A DNA stretch of 64,000 nucleotides, from contig NZ_JAJOYU010000002.1 of NCBI RefSeq assembly GCF_021290985.1, positions 1-64,000 on the forward strand. Direction: 5' to 3'. The first letter of the stretch is position 1. Every line of letters begins with the position of its first letter. Positions 44,497 through 54,123 of the stretch are shown here, piece by piece. Below the pieces are notes generated by a model. It was given only the letters and a program-made list of their open reading frames with translations, did no database searches and was not told the origin of the DNA. Both the position numbers and the translations under genes were made by a program. This DNA is from Rheinheimera soli. GTDB taxonomy: Bacteria; Pseudomonadota; Gammaproteobacteria; Enterobacterales; Alteromonadaceae.

Positions 44497-46318
44497 TTTT
44501 CATTGGTTAAGGCCGGAGTACTTTTGGTTAATCTTGCCCACTGTGTTGATTTGGGTTTTGTTTGCCAAACTACGCCAGCCACAAAGCGCATGGCAACACT
44601 GGATAGCACCGCATCTACAAAAAGAATTACTGACAGTGCCAGCCACACAACAGCAAAAGCCAGTGCTGTGGCTGGTCCTGATCATCTGGCTAATTAGCGT
44701 GATTGCCCTGGCAGGCCCGAGCTGGCAGCGTTTACCACAGCCGGTATTTCAACTGAAAAAAGCCACTGTGATTCTGATGGATATGTCGATGTCGATGCGT
44801 GCAACCGACTTATCGCCTGACCGATTAACCCAGGCCCGTTTTAAAGCCCTGGACTATATAGATGGCGTCAAAGAGGGGGAGCTGGCTTTGGTCAGTTTTG
44901 CCGGCGATGCTTTTGTCATTTCGCCTTTAACTCAGGATCACAATAATGTCCGGTTGCTGTTGCCTGAACTCAGCCCCGACATTATGCCGGTGCAAGGTTC
45001 CAACATTGAAGCCGCGCTACTGCTGGCCGATCAACTGCTCAAACAAGGCGGTTATCTGCAAGGAGACGTGGTGCTTTTTACCGACGGCTTTGCTTCCGCT
45101 GATTACCCTCGGTTACGTGATTTGATGGACAACTGGCCGCATCGTTTATCTGTACTGGCCTTTGGCACCACACAAGGTGCGCCGGTGCGGTTAAGTAACG
45201 GTGAGTTATTAAAAGACCGTCAGGGCGCTATAGTGCTGCCCCGAGTACCGCTGGAACAGCTACAACAACTGGCTGAACTACGCTCAGGTGTTTTTGCAGT
45301 GGCGGGCTCTGAAGACAGTGATATTGATGCTTTATTGGCGCTAAAACCTCTGGATAAAAAAGCTGATAGCGAAGAGCAACAAAAGCTTTTTGGTGATCAA
45401 TGGCAAGACAACGCTGTTTATCTGGTCTGGTTGCTGCTGCCTCTGGCGTTGTGGCTGCATAAACGCGGTGCTTTGACTGTCTTCTTACTGGTGCTGTTTT
45501 TACCCAAAGCAGAAGCCTTTGAATGGAATGATCTGTGGCAGACCAAAAGCCAAAAAGCACAGCAGTCTTATCAGCAAGGGGATTACAGCGATGCCTGGCA
45601 AAACTTTGACGACCCACTGTGGAAAGGCAACGCCGCCTATAAAGCCGGAGATTACCCAGCAGCTGAGCAGTCTTATCGACAACAGGACAGTGCTGATGCG
45701 TTGTATAACCTTGGCAATAGTCTGGCGCAACAGCAAAAATATGAAGAGGCCATTGAGGCCTATCAGCAGGCTCTAGCTAAAAACCCGGCGCTTGATAAAG
45801 CCCAACAAAACATAGATGTGGTTCAAAAAGCACTGGAGCAACAACAGCAGCAACAAAACCAGCAGCAAGGTGAAGGCGAAGAGCAGGATCAGCAGCAAGG
45901 CGAATCATCCAACGATCAAGGCGAAGGTGCAGAATCGTCAAAACAACAATCTGACGAACAAACATCTGAACAGCAATCTTCCGAACAACAGTCTGATCAG
46001 CAAGCCGATGATGCGGCTTCACAAAAAGATCAGCCGCCTGGTCAAACCGAGCAGCAAAAGCAAGAGCAGCAGCAACAGGCTGCTGAACAAGCAGAACAAC
46101 AGGCTGCTGCACAGCAGGAGGAGGAGGAGCAGGAACAGCAACACAAAGCGATTTCTGAAGCCTGGCCTAATGCCAACGCCGAACAGAGTCAGCAACTGGA
46201 TAATTTATTACGCAAAGTACAGGACGATCCTTCTTTGTTATTACGCCGCAAAATGGCGCTTGAATATCAAAAACGTCGTTATGATCAACCACCAGCCGGA
46301 GTTGTCGAAGAATGGTAA
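44486..46318 (+). CDS. batB: BatB/BatC fusion: VWA domain plus TPR and Gln-rich tail
   Basis: 610 residues. Two membrane helices, then a VWA domain with DMSMSMRAT (DxSxS intact) and FTDGFASADY (~85-285), a helix (~310-330), and TPR repeats (DALYNLGNSLAQQQKYEEAIEAYQQALAKNP). A ~130-residue stretch very rich in Gln, Glu, Ser and Asp follows, then a conserved end (QLDNLLRKVQDDPSLLLRRKMALEYQKRR). In Bacteroides BatB and BatC are separate genes; here they are one. The low-complexity DNA is prone to slippage. Confidence 0.9.
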   Translation: MWADFHWLRPEYFWLILPTVLIWVLFAKLRQPQSAWQHWIAPHLQKELLTVPATQQQKPVLWLVLIIWLISVIALAGPSWQRLPQPVFQLKKATVILMDMSMSMRATDLSPDRLTQARFKALDYIDGVKEGELALVSFAGDAFVISPLTQDHNNVRLLLPELSPDIMPVQGSNIEAALLLADQLLKQGGYLQGDVVLFTDGFASADYPRLRDLMDNWPHRLSVLAFGTTQGAPVRLSNGELLKDRQGAIVLPRVPLEQLQQLAELRSGVFAVAGSEDSDIDALLALKPLDKKADSEEQQKLFGDQWQDNAVYLVWLLLPLALWLHKRGALTVFLLVLFLPKAEAFEWNDLWQTKSQKAQQSYQQGDYSDAWQNFDDPLWKGNAAYKAGDYPAAEQSYRQQDSADALYNLGNSLAQQQKYEEAIEAYQQALAKNPALDKAQQNIDVVQKALEQQQQQQNQQQGEGEEQDQQQGESSNDQGEGAESSKQQSDEQTSEQQSSEQQSDQQADDAASQKDQPPGQTEQQKQEQQQQAAEQAEQQAAAQQEEEEQEQQHKAISEAWPNANAEQSQQLDNLLRKVQDDPSLLLRRKMALEYQKRRYDQPPAGVVEEW

Positions 46319-47955
46319 AGCAGTGGTTATGCTTGTTTTTATTACTAAGTAGTCCAGTTTGGGCTTTGACTGAGCTAAAAGTTTCCCTGGATAAAAACCC
46401 GTTGTTATTGGGTGAGACGGCGGTACTGGAATTGGTTGCAGATGATCAGGTGGCACAGCAACCTGATTTCTCCGTACTGGACCAACATTTTATTGTGCAA
46501 GGCCCTTCTATGGGCCAGCAAATGCAAATTATCAACGGTCAGGCCAGCCGCACCACCAGTTGGCGTCTGCTACTTAAAGCAAAACAAAGTGGTACTTTTA
46601 CTATTCCATCCTTTGAGATTGAAGGCGTTAGCTCCTCCTCTATCGAAGTCGAAGTAATCAAGGGCTCAGCACAGACAGAAACGACTAACGATCCACAGCT
46701 GTTTTTACAAAGCAGTCTGGATAGCACACAACTTTATGTGCAGCAGCTGGCCTACCTGGACGTAAAAATATTTTTTCAGGGCGATTTACAACGGGGTTCA
46801 CTCAGCGAACCTAAAGTAGATGGCCTGAGCATAGAACAACTGGGTAAAGACAAAGAAGGCAGCGAACTAGTTAACGGCGAACGTTACCGCACTTTTAGCC
46901 GTAAATACCGGATCATCCCAGAACGCAGTGGTACTTTTGTGCTGCCTGGCTCGACCCTCAGCGGCGAAATGCTCGACAGAAACTCAGGTCGTTATGACTA
47001 TTTTGCTCAAACCAAAGCGGTCAGCGCCACAGCCAATGATTTAACTATTGAAGTTGCGGCCAAGCCGGATAACTTCCCAGGCGACTGGCTGATCGCAGAT
47101 TTAGTCAGCTTAAATGAAGAATGGAGCCCGGCCACAGAACAGTTAACTCAAGGCGAACCCGTCACGCGCACTATTACATTAACTGCATTGGATGTAGCTG
47201 AACACCAGTTACCCGACCTGCCACTGAACGCACCTGATGGCGTGAAGCTTTACAAAGAGCAGCCACAAGCCAAACAAGCAGAGCGTAATGGCACCCTGGT
47301 GTCACAAAAAGTATTTAGCATGGCAGTGGTTGCCAACAGAACAGGCGAACTGGTTTTGCCCGAAGTAAAGCTGCCATGGTGGAATAAAAAAACCAATTCA
47401 GTACATTACGCTACCTTGCCGGAAAAACGTTTAACGGTAGAGGTAAATCCTGAACTGCCGCAACAAAACAGTGCAGCTGTGGTTGTGCCAGCGGCACAAG
47501 GACTGACTACGGCAGCTGCAGAACACAATCCATGGCAATGGAATTACACTAGCTCAGTACTGACAGCACTCTGGCTTTGCTCCGTGCTTGCATTAGTTTG
47601 GTTCAGGCCAAAAAGAGCCGTCGTAAAAAAAGCTATGGTACACAATTCAGGTTCTGCCAGAGCCAATCCGAAAAAACTGCAGCTGGCTTGTCATAACAAC
47701 GATGCGGGCGCAACAAGACAGTGGTTGATGTTATGGGCTCAGCAACAGTTTGGCAGAACACCGGCCTCACTGACCGAATTAGCACTCTGGTGTAAAGATC
47801 AAAACTTTACCGAGCAATTACAATTGCTGAACCAGCAGCTGTATCAAAAAAATCAGCAAAGCTGGCAGGGCAAAGCATTGTGGATCTGTTGGTCTAAGTT
47901 ATCACTGGAGAAGACAAGTGATAAATCTGCACTGCCAGAATTGTACCCTGAGTAA
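46312..47955 (+). CDS. batD: BatD-like protein (oxygen tolerance)
   Basis: 547 residues. It has a signal peptide (MVKQWLCLFLLLSSPVWA) and a large periplasmic beta-rich region. Typical BatD phrases are LDKNPLLLGETAVLEL, GPSMGQQMQIING and FSRKYRIIPERSGTFVLP. One membrane helix (~405-423) and a cytoplasmic tail follow. Last gene of the operon, overlapping batB/C by 7 bp. Confidence 0.9.
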   Translation: MVKQWLCLFLLLSSPVWALTELKVSLDKNPLLLGETAVLELVADDQVAQQPDFSVLDQHFIVQGPSMGQQMQIINGQASRTTSWRLLLKAKQSGTFTIPSFEIEGVSSSSIEVEVIKGSAQTETTNDPQLFLQSSLDSTQLYVQQLAYLDVKIFFQGDLQRGSLSEPKVDGLSIEQLGKDKEGSELVNGERYRTFSRKYRIIPERSGTFVLPGSTLSGEMLDRNSGRYDYFAQTKAVSATANDLTIEVAAKPDNFPGDWLIADLVSLNEEWSPATEQLTQGEPVTRTITLTALDVAEHQLPDLPLNAPDGVKLYKEQPQAKQAERNGTLVSQKVFSMAVVANRTGELVLPEVKLPWWNKKTNSVHYATLPEKRLTVEVNPELPQQNSAAVVVPAAQGLTTAAAEHNPWQWNYTSSVLTALWLCSVLALVWFRPKRAVVKKAMVHNSGSARANPKKLQLACHNNDAGATRQWLMLWAQQQFGRTPASLTELALWCKDQNFTEQLQLLNQQLYQKNQQSWQGKALWICWSKLSLEKTSDKSALPELYPE

Positions 47956-48078
47956 AAGTCGGCCGTCATTGGCAGCGAAGCTTTGTTTGTCTGACTTAAA
48001 AAACTGGCTGTTACCCAAAGCTATTGATAGCATGCGACCACTTTATAACTACAAAAATAACAATGCGGGAGAATCACA

Positions 48079-49572
48079 GTGGCCACGGCAACCATTTTAG
48101 CTTTATCCATTTATTTTTTATCTATGCTGGCAATAGGCTTGTACGCCTACCGCCAATCCAGCAGTAACTTATCTGACTACATGTTGGGTGGCCGTAAACT
48201 GGGCCCGGGCGTTACTGCTTTATCCGCTGGGGCATCTGATATGAGTGGCTGGTTACTTATGGGTGTACCAGGCGCTATGTATGTCGCAGGCATATCACAA
48301 ATCTGGATTGGTGTTGGTTTAGTCATAGGTGCTTACCTCAACTACATACTGCTGGCACCCCGTTTTCGGGTCTACACTGAACTTGCAAAAGATTCCATCA
48401 CCCTGCCCGACTACCTGGAAAATCGGTTTGCCGACCCGACCCGGTTATTACGTCTGGTGTCTGCTGTCGTCATAGTGGTTTTTTTCACCTTGTATACCTC
48501 ATCAGGCATGGTTGCAGGCGGCAAATTATTTGACGAAGTTTTTGGGCTTGATTATGAATTTGGCCTGTTTCTGACCGCTGGTGTTGTCATTACCTACACT
48601 TTATTAGGCGGCTTTCTGGCGGTCAGTATGACGGACTTTGTGCAGGGCATTATTATGTTTGTCGCTCTGGTTACTGTGCCACTGGTCGCTTTTGGCGCTT
48701 TGGACCAACCCACTCAGATGTTCACCACCATAGAGCAACTGAATCCAAAACATCTGGACCTATTCACCGGCACCAGCGCACTTGGCATTATTTCTTTGTT
48801 GGCTTGGGGTTTAGGTTATTTTGGTCAGCCGCATATTATTGTGCGTTTTATGGCGATTCGTTCTGTGGACGATTTTAAAGCGGCACGTCGTATTGGTATG
48901 TCATGGATGATCATTTCTATTTTAGGTGCCATGGCGGTAGGTTTTGTCGGCATCGCTTATGTTCAGCAAACCCAAATGCAGGTGGAAGACCCTGAGACGA
49001 TTTTTATTCTGCTCTCTCAGGTATTGTTCCATCCATTTGTCGGTGGTTTATTATTAGCAGCTATTCTGGCCGCTATTATGAGTACCATCTCTTCTCAGTT
49101 GCTGGTGACATCAAGCGCTTTAACTCAGGATTTTTTCAAAACCTTTTTGCATAAAAACGCCAGTGACAAGCTGCAGGTATTGGTAGGCCGGGCTTCGGTT
49201 TTTGCCGTGGCCCTTGTCGCCATTCTGCTGGCTCTGGACAGTAACAGCTCCATTTTAGGTTTAGTCGCCAATGCCTGGGCAGGTTTTGGCGCTGCTTTTG
49301 GTCCTGTGGTGCTGATCAGTTTGTACTGGAAGCGGATGAACCACTGGGGTGCTTTGGCGGGTATCACAGCAGGCGCTCTGACTGTGCTGTTTTGGGCGTA
49401 CAGCCCTTACCAAATTGACGGTAAGCAGTTAAATGACTTCCTCTATGCCATCATACCTGGCGTTTTAGTGTCTGCTCTACTGACTTGGTTTGTTAGTCTG
49501 GTCACCTCTGCTCCCACTGCAGATGTAAGCCGATTGTTTCAGCAAGTATCTGATAAGTTAGAAAATAACTAA
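48079..49572 (+). CDS. putP: Sodium/proline symporter
   Basis: 497 residues with about 13 membrane segments. The SSS-family start (LSDYMLGGRKLGPGVTALSAGASDMSGWLLMGVPGAMY), GLGYFGQPHIIVRFMAI and AAILAAIMSTISSQLLVTSSALTQDF match PutP. It imports proline with sodium. GTG start with GGGAG upstream. No putA lies in the window. Confidence 0.94.
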   Translation: MATATILALSIYFLSMLAIGLYAYRQSSSNLSDYMLGGRKLGPGVTALSAGASDMSGWLLMGVPGAMYVAGISQIWIGVGLVIGAYLNYILLAPRFRVYTELAKDSITLPDYLENRFADPTRLLRLVSAVVIVVFFTLYTSSGMVAGGKLFDEVFGLDYEFGLFLTAGVVITYTLLGGFLAVSMTDFVQGIIMFVALVTVPLVAFGALDQPTQMFTTIEQLNPKHLDLFTGTSALGIISLLAWGLGYFGQPHIIVRFMAIRSVDDFKAARRIGMSWMIISILGAMAVGFVGIAYVQQTQMQVEDPETIFILLSQVLFHPFVGGLLLAAILAAIMSTISSQLLVTSSALTQDFFKTFLHKNASDKLQVLVGRASVFAVALVAILLALDSNSSILGLVANAWAGFGAAFGPVVLISLYWKRMNHWGALAGITAGALTVLFWAYSPYQIDGKQLNDFLYAIIPGVLVSALLTWFVSLVTSAPTADVSRLFQQVSDKLENN

Positions 49573-49580
49573 CTCATAGA

Positions 49581-49620
49581 CAGCAGGCAGATCATTTGTT
49601 CAGATCTGCCTGCTGTTTCC
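49581..49620 (+). terminator. Terminator of putP
   Basis: CAGCAGGCAGATC (49581-49593) and GATCTGCCTGCTG (49603-49615) pair perfectly; a short TTTCC follows. It begins 9 bases past the stop. Confidence 0.75.
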
Positions 49621-49716
49621 TTTCGTGATATTTGAAAATATCTGTAAGACCATAGTCTTTTCCCGCAGATCTTTGCTACATTGAAGCATGACTTCTGTTT
49701 AGCTGTTCAGGAACCT

Positions 49717-50940
49717 ATGTACTTTTACACTGCACGCCAACCTATTCTGGATAAAGACAAAAACCTGTTTGCCTATGAATTGTTATTCAGGGATGGTGTG
49801 GAGAACGTATTTCCTGAAGTGGACAGCAACGAAGCCACCTCACGCATGATTGAAGGCAGTCAACTGAATTTAGGTCTGGATGAGTTTCTCGGGGATAAAC
49901 CAGGCTTTATCAACTTCACGCTAGATTCTTTATTAAAAAAATACCCGTCCATGTTGCCTTGTGAGCAAGTGGTGATCGAGATACTGGAAACAGTTCAGCC
50001 CGGCAAACGTTTATTAGCCGAGTGTGAACTACTAAAAGCTCAAGGTTATGTTCTGGCGTTGGACGACTACATTCACCAACCCGTCTGGCGGCATTTTTAC
50101 CCTCTGATCGACATTATCAAAATTGATTATCGCGCGACCAGCCTCGATACTATGTTGCAAATTAAAGACGCCATTAAGGACTTTCCTCATATCAAACTCT
50201 TGGCGGAAAAGGTAGAAACCAACGAAGAGTTTCTGCAGGCTTTAGATTTAGGCTTTGATTATTTTCAGGGCTATTTTTTCTCCCGCCCCGAGATGATGCA
50301 AAGCCGGGCTTTATCTCCTGCCCAAATGACTTTGGCAGAGTTGTTGTATGAAACAGCAAAACCAGAAATGGATTTAAATACCATTACATCGGTGTTTGAG
50401 CGGGATGTGCATTTATCTTACAAGCTACTGCGTTACACTAACTCTGCCGTATTTAAACGCCGTGCTGAAATAGCCACTATCAAACAAGCCATAGTGGTGT
50501 TGGGGCAGGCTGAACTAAAACGCTTTTTATCTGTGCTTTTTACTGCCCAAATCAGCAGCGACAAGCCTGCTGAGTTAATGCGCCTGGCAATGACCAGAGC
50601 TCGTTTTGCTGAAGACATCGCTCGTCTTGCAGGTTTTGCCGAGCTGTCTAAAGCATTTTTAACTGGCATGATGTCACTGATGGACGCGATACTGGATGAA
50701 CCCATGAGTTCAGTGATGAGCAAGCTGCCACTGTCCAAAGATATTAAAGAGGCACTGATCGATGGTGTTGGCCCTATGGCGCAATTTCTGCAATTAATTA
50801 AATTTTATGAACAAGCGGCTTGGGAGGATGCGAACGCGTTGATCCAGTCGCTGAAACTCGACACCAAAGCTGTGCCTGATGCGTATCACACTGCAGTTCA
50901 GTGGGCGAATGAACAAATGAAAGCGCTCGGCGACAGCTGA
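49717..50940 (+). CDS. HDOD-domain signalling protein with degenerate EAL
   Basis: 407 residues from ATG 49717 (GGA 8 bases upstream); an in-frame TTG at 49681 is less likely. The N-terminal half (~1-200) has an EAL fold in which EAL is YELLF and DDFG is DDYI, so phosphodiesterase activity is unlikely. The C-terminal half (~205-400) is an HDOD domain (VHLSYKLLRYTNSAVFKRRAEIATIKQAIVVLG in segments). Such YuxH-type proteins relay signals rather than cut cyclic di-GMP. It follows putP's terminator and is a single gene. Confidence 0.87.
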   Translation: MYFYTARQPILDKDKNLFAYELLFRDGVENVFPEVDSNEATSRMIEGSQLNLGLDEFLGDKPGFINFTLDSLLKKYPSMLPCEQVVIEILETVQPGKRLLAECELLKAQGYVLALDDYIHQPVWRHFYPLIDIIKIDYRATSLDTMLQIKDAIKDFPHIKLLAEKVETNEEFLQALDLGFDYFQGYFFSRPEMMQSRALSPAQMTLAELLYETAKPEMDLNTITSVFERDVHLSYKLLRYTNSAVFKRRAEIATIKQAIVVLGQAELKRFLSVLFTAQISSDKPAELMRLAMTRARFAEDIARLAGFAELSKAFLTGMMSLMDAILDEPMSSVMSKLPLSKDIKEALIDGVGPMAQFLQLIKFYEQAAWEDANALIQSLKLDTKAVPDAYHTAVQWANEQMKALGDS

Positions 50941-50976
50941 CGAGCGCGTAGTTAAGGCCTGCAGGCAGTTTAAAAG

Positions 50977-51294
50977 TTAAAAGCTAACGTGCTCTGCGAC
51001 CTGCGCCGCTAGTTTCTCACCAATGCCTTTGACTTCTGTCAGTTGCTTTTGATCTTTAATAGGGCCATTGGCACTGATGTAGTCTTTAATGGCCTGAGCT
51101 TTTTTCTCACCAATACCAGGTAATGCGTCTAATTGCTCTACAGAAGCCTGATTAATATTCAGCTTGGCTTTATCAGCGACTTTCGCTGCCGCCGGAACAG
51201 ACAAAGGGGCTTTCGCCATTTCTTGTGCTACGGTTAAGTTAACTGCACAGGCCAGACTGGCCATGACTGCTGCAACGAGTGCGATTTTCATCAC
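50977..51294 (-). CDS. ComEA-like helix-hairpin-helix DNA-binding protein, exported
   Basis: 105 residues. A signal peptide (IALVAAVMASLACAVNLTVA) is followed by two helix-hairpin-helix motifs: NINQASVEQLDALPGIGEKKAQAI and LTEVKGIGEKLAAQVAEH. This is the ComEA family, which binds double-stranded DNA in the periplasm during DNA uptake. No other competence gene is nearby, so a role in natural transformation is only suggested. Confidence 0.88.
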   Translation of the reverse strand: MMKIALVAAVMASLACAVNLTVAQEMAKAPLSVPAAAKVADKAKLNINQASVEQLDALPGIGEKKAQAIKDYISANGPIKDQKQLTEVKGIGEKLAAQVAEHVSF

Positions 51295-51664
51295 AGTTCT
51301 CTCCTTTTAACAGTTCCTTGCCTCTTCACTGTGTTACTGAAGGTTGTTGCCAGCAACTACAATCCGGTAAACAGAGACAAAAGAACCACTTTGAGTTGCA
51401 ACCTCGTCAATAAAGATAGCCAAAATACAACTTTTTGCATCAATATTTTTACATAATTAAAACAAAATAAACCTAACTAATTGGAAGCACCACAAGTAGC
51501 GCAGCCAACAAAGCTGCGGCTTCAAGTACAACAGGTGTTCAGCAGCAATTCAGACCCTGGATCTTAGACTTTCAACGATTTGTCTGATGTTAAGGATTGC
51601 CGCCGCAGACAGAGTGTTTTAGCATAACCCCACTTTGTTTATGCCAGTTTAAAAAGGAAGCCCC
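51295..51664. other. 370-bp intergenic region between comEA-like and phoP-like genes
   Basis: AT-rich middle (51410-51480) suitable for promoters of both divergent genes. CGCAGC-N7-GCTGCG (about 51500-51518) is followed by TTCAAGTACAACAG (51521-51534), which also occurs at 59871. No gene is supported. Confidence 0.6.
51521..51534 (+). repeat. 14-base motif TTCAAGTACAACAG, copy 1
   Basis: Directly follows a small hairpin (CGCAGC/GCTGCG). The same 14 bases follow an ACGC/GCGT imperfect hairpin at 59871-59884. Confidence 0.5.
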
Positions 51665-52342
51665 ATGCGTTTATTAGTTGTTGAAGACGAGACTTTATTG
51701 GCGGAACAAATCCGCGAGCATTTAGTGCAACAGCAATTTAGCGTAGACGTAGCTCATGATGGAGCGGACGGCTGGTTTAAGTTAAGCGAATACCCTTATG
51801 ATTTGGCCATTATCGATATAGGCCTGCCTAAAATGGATGGTCTGAGTCTTATTCGTAAAGCCCGTCAGAATGATATAAAAACTCCTGTCATTGTATTAAC
51901 AGCTCGTGGCAGCTGGCAGGAAAAGGTTGAAGGTTTGGATGCCGGAGCAGATGACTACCTGACCAAACCTTTTCATACTGAAGAGCTGTTGGCCCGCATC
52001 AATGCGTTGATACGCCGTGCTGCTGGTCAGCCGGATCCAATGCTGCATTCTGGTCCTGTGAAGCTCAACAGCAGAACCCAGCAAGTCTGGCTGGGCGAGG
52101 ATGAAGTCAGTCTGACCGCTTATGAGTACAAAGTGCTGGAGTACTTTATGCACAACCCAAATAAAGTGATTTCCAAAACTGAGCTGACAGAACATATTTA
52201 CGATCAGGATTTCGATTTGGACAGTAATGTCATTGAAGTCTTTGTGCTGCGCCTGCGGAAAAAACTGGACCCGGATGGCGAGCTAAAACCTATAGAAACT
52301 CTGCGTGGCCGCGGTTACCGTTTTACCATGGTTGTCAGCTAA
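51665..52342 (+). CDS. phoP: PhoP-like OmpR-family response regulator
   Basis: 225 residues. The receiver domain has the acidic pair EDE near the N-terminus, phospho-site Asp51 (IIDIGLP), Thr in VLTARG and Lys in LTKPF. The winged helix is LTAYEYKVLEYFMHNPNKVISKTELTEHIYD ... RGRGYRF in two parts. It is followed directly by its sensor kinase (stop TAA then ATG). PhoP type by resemblance and by the PhoQ-like partner; the signal (Mg2+, cationic peptides) is inferred. Confidence 0.88.
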   Translation: MRLLVVEDETLLAEQIREHLVQQQFSVDVAHDGADGWFKLSEYPYDLAIIDIGLPKMDGLSLIRKARQNDIKTPVIVLTARGSWQEKVEGLDAGADDYLTKPFHTEELLARINALIRRAAGQPDPMLHSGPVKLNSRTQQVWLGEDEVSLTAYEYKVLEYFMHNPNKVISKTELTEHIYDQDFDLDSNVIEVFVLRLRKKLDPDGELKPIETLRGRGYRFTMVVS

Positions 52343-53665
52343 ATGCAGTTATCGCTCAAGGTTCGTCAGGGTATTATCAGCCTGTTTTTGCTGTTCTTTT
52401 TATTACCGAGTTCATTTTTTGCAATAGAACAGGCTTTTTATACCCAACTGCTGACCAGTACTGAGCAGAAACTTGAAGTACATATGTACTCCATTTTGGC
52501 GGAAGTACATCCCAATGAGGGCAAAGTGGAGCTGAGCAACAACCTGCTGCCGCCGGATTTCTACCGGCCCGATTCAGGTTTGGCTGCTTTTATTACCAGT
52601 GAAAACGAACTGTTATGGCAATCCGATTCTTCTATTAATCAGCAATTTGATCCCCCTACCCATCAGATATTGCCAGCCTCGCATGAGTTTGTCTTGATGG
52701 AACAGTACCAGCAGAAATACTGGGTACTGTCTTTTTCAGTGCTGTTTGACTTAGGTGATAACACCCTGCCTTTGACCATTCATGTAGTGCAGAATGATCA
52801 ACTGTTGCAGGAGCCACTCGACACCTTCAGAAAAACCCTGAGTCAGTGGTTTATTGGCATAGCTTTGGTGCTGATAGGGTTAACTTTGTTGGCCTACTAT
52901 TGGATCACTAAGCCTTTAACCTCTTTAGATAAAGAAATTCATAAGCTCGAAAGTGGTCAGCAGGAACAACTGCTACACGACTACCCTTCTGAACTGAACA
53001 AAATTAAAGAAGACCTAAACCTGCTGCTGGCCAATCAGAACAGACAAAAGCAACGCTACCGTCATCATTTAAGTGATTTGGCTCATGCATTAAAAACGCC
53101 TATAGCTGTATTACGCACCTCGAAGCTGTCTGAACAACCTGAACTGCGTGAACAACTGGACCGCATTACAGGCATGATTGAGCATCAATTAAAACGAGCT
53201 TCGAGTTCAGGCCAGGATTTGTGGCATAAGCAAATTAAAGTCAAACCGCTGATTGATAAACTGGAACAGGCTTTAAGCAAAATTTATCATGATAAAGGCT
53301 GCATGATAGAAATTCAGTGTACCGATCAGGTGGTGTTTCGTGGTGATGAAACCGATCTAATGGAGATATTAGGCAACCTGCTCGACAATGCCTGCAAAGC
53401 TTGTAATGGACGGGTCAAAATCAGCGCCTTTGGCAAACCCTTACAACTGGATATTGAAGATGATGGTCCAGGTATTCCGCAGGATAAAAGAGAAGAATTA
53501 TTTCAGCGTGGTACCCGACTCGATACCTACAAAGAAGGGCATGGCGTGGGTCTTTCTATTGTCTCTGAGCTAGTGAAATCCTACTCAGGCGAACTGCAGG
53601 TGTCGCAAAGCCCATTGGGTGGTGCGCGTTTTGTCATTCGTTTTCCGGAGTCAGGACTAAAATGA
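52343..53665 (+). CDS. phoQ: PhoQ-like sensor histidine kinase
   Basis: 440 residues. Membrane helices at ~9-30 and ~168-188 enclose a ~135-residue periplasmic sensor. The phospho-histidine is His248 in LAHALKTPIAV, and the ATPase boxes are LGNLLDNACKAC, DIEDDGPGIP and GHGVGLSIV. The HALKTP box and size fit PhoQ. The acidic stretch that binds Mg2+ in PhoQ is not obvious here, so the stimulus may differ. Its end overlaps the next gene by 4 bp (ATGA). Confidence 0.87.
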   Translation: MQLSLKVRQGIISLFLLFFLLPSSFFAIEQAFYTQLLTSTEQKLEVHMYSILAEVHPNEGKVELSNNLLPPDFYRPDSGLAAFITSENELLWQSDSSINQQFDPPTHQILPASHEFVLMEQYQQKYWVLSFSVLFDLGDNTLPLTIHVVQNDQLLQEPLDTFRKTLSQWFIGIALVLIGLTLLAYYWITKPLTSLDKEIHKLESGQQEQLLHDYPSELNKIKEDLNLLLANQNRQKQRYRHHLSDLAHALKTPIAVLRTSKLSEQPELREQLDRITGMIEHQLKRASSSGQDLWHKQIKVKPLIDKLEQALSKIYHDKGCMIEIQCTDQVVFRGDETDLMEILGNLLDNACKACNGRVKISAFGKPLQLDIEDDGPGIPQDKREELFQRGTRLDTYKEGHGVGLSIVSELVKSYSGELQVSQSPLGGARFVIRFPESGLK

Positions 53666-54054
53666 TCAAGCTAATGCTGCTCGCAATCACTTTCAGTGCA
53701 TTTTCGCTTGCTGCCACAGAAGCCTGTGATCAAAAAACATTATCGAAAGTGGAGTATATGCAATGTTTAGATCAGCAGTTGGAACAGAGCAGACGGGAAT
53801 TAACCACTTGGGAAAACAACCACTTATTCAAACTGGAAGAACAAGCAAACAGTACGGGCCGTCAGGATGGCTTAAAACTCTTTAATAAATCCCGTCAAAC
53901 CTTTGCTCTGTACACAGAACAGGACTGCCGCTGGCAGTTTATTGGCCAATTACCCGATAGTAAAACTGCAGGTGCATACTACAAACAATGCCAGCTGTAC
54001 CACATCAAGCAACGTATCGAATTATTAAAGCAAGTTCATACTAAACCAGAATAA
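53662..54054 (+). CDS. LprI-like (DUF1311) small secreted protein
   Basis: 130 residues. It has a signal peptide (MIKLMLLAITFSAFSLAATEA) and then four cysteines: CDQKTLSKVEYMQC, CRWQF and AYYKQC. The spacing is that of the DUF1311/LprI family, some of which bind lysozyme. It overlaps the sensor kinase gene, so it is a third member of the phoPQ-like operon and may be a periplasmic partner of the sensor. Function inferred from family and place only. Confidence 0.75.
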   Translation: MIKLMLLAITFSAFSLAATEACDQKTLSKVEYMQCLDQQLEQSRRELTTWENNHLFKLEEQANSTGRQDGLKLFNKSRQTFALYTEQDCRWQFIGQLPDSKTAGAYYKQCQLYHIKQRIELLKQVHTKPE

Positions 54055-54123
54055 GCATCACGACCGTATTAATGCGCTTATACTTGGCTGTATTCAATAC
54101 TTTAGTTGTGGAGGCTTTTAACA

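Noticed and set aside
45816-46352. 178-residue Ser/Asn/Lys-rich frame inside batB/C
   Set aside because: It is the +1 frame of the Gln-rich low-complexity tract. The Gln-rich frame continues the TPR protein and ends in a conserved segment.
51636-51651. PhoP box (TGTTTA-N5-TGTTTA) before the phoP-like gene
   Set aside because: TGTTTA and GTTTA are present but with a 10-base rather than 11-base period, and lie only ~15 bases from the start codon.
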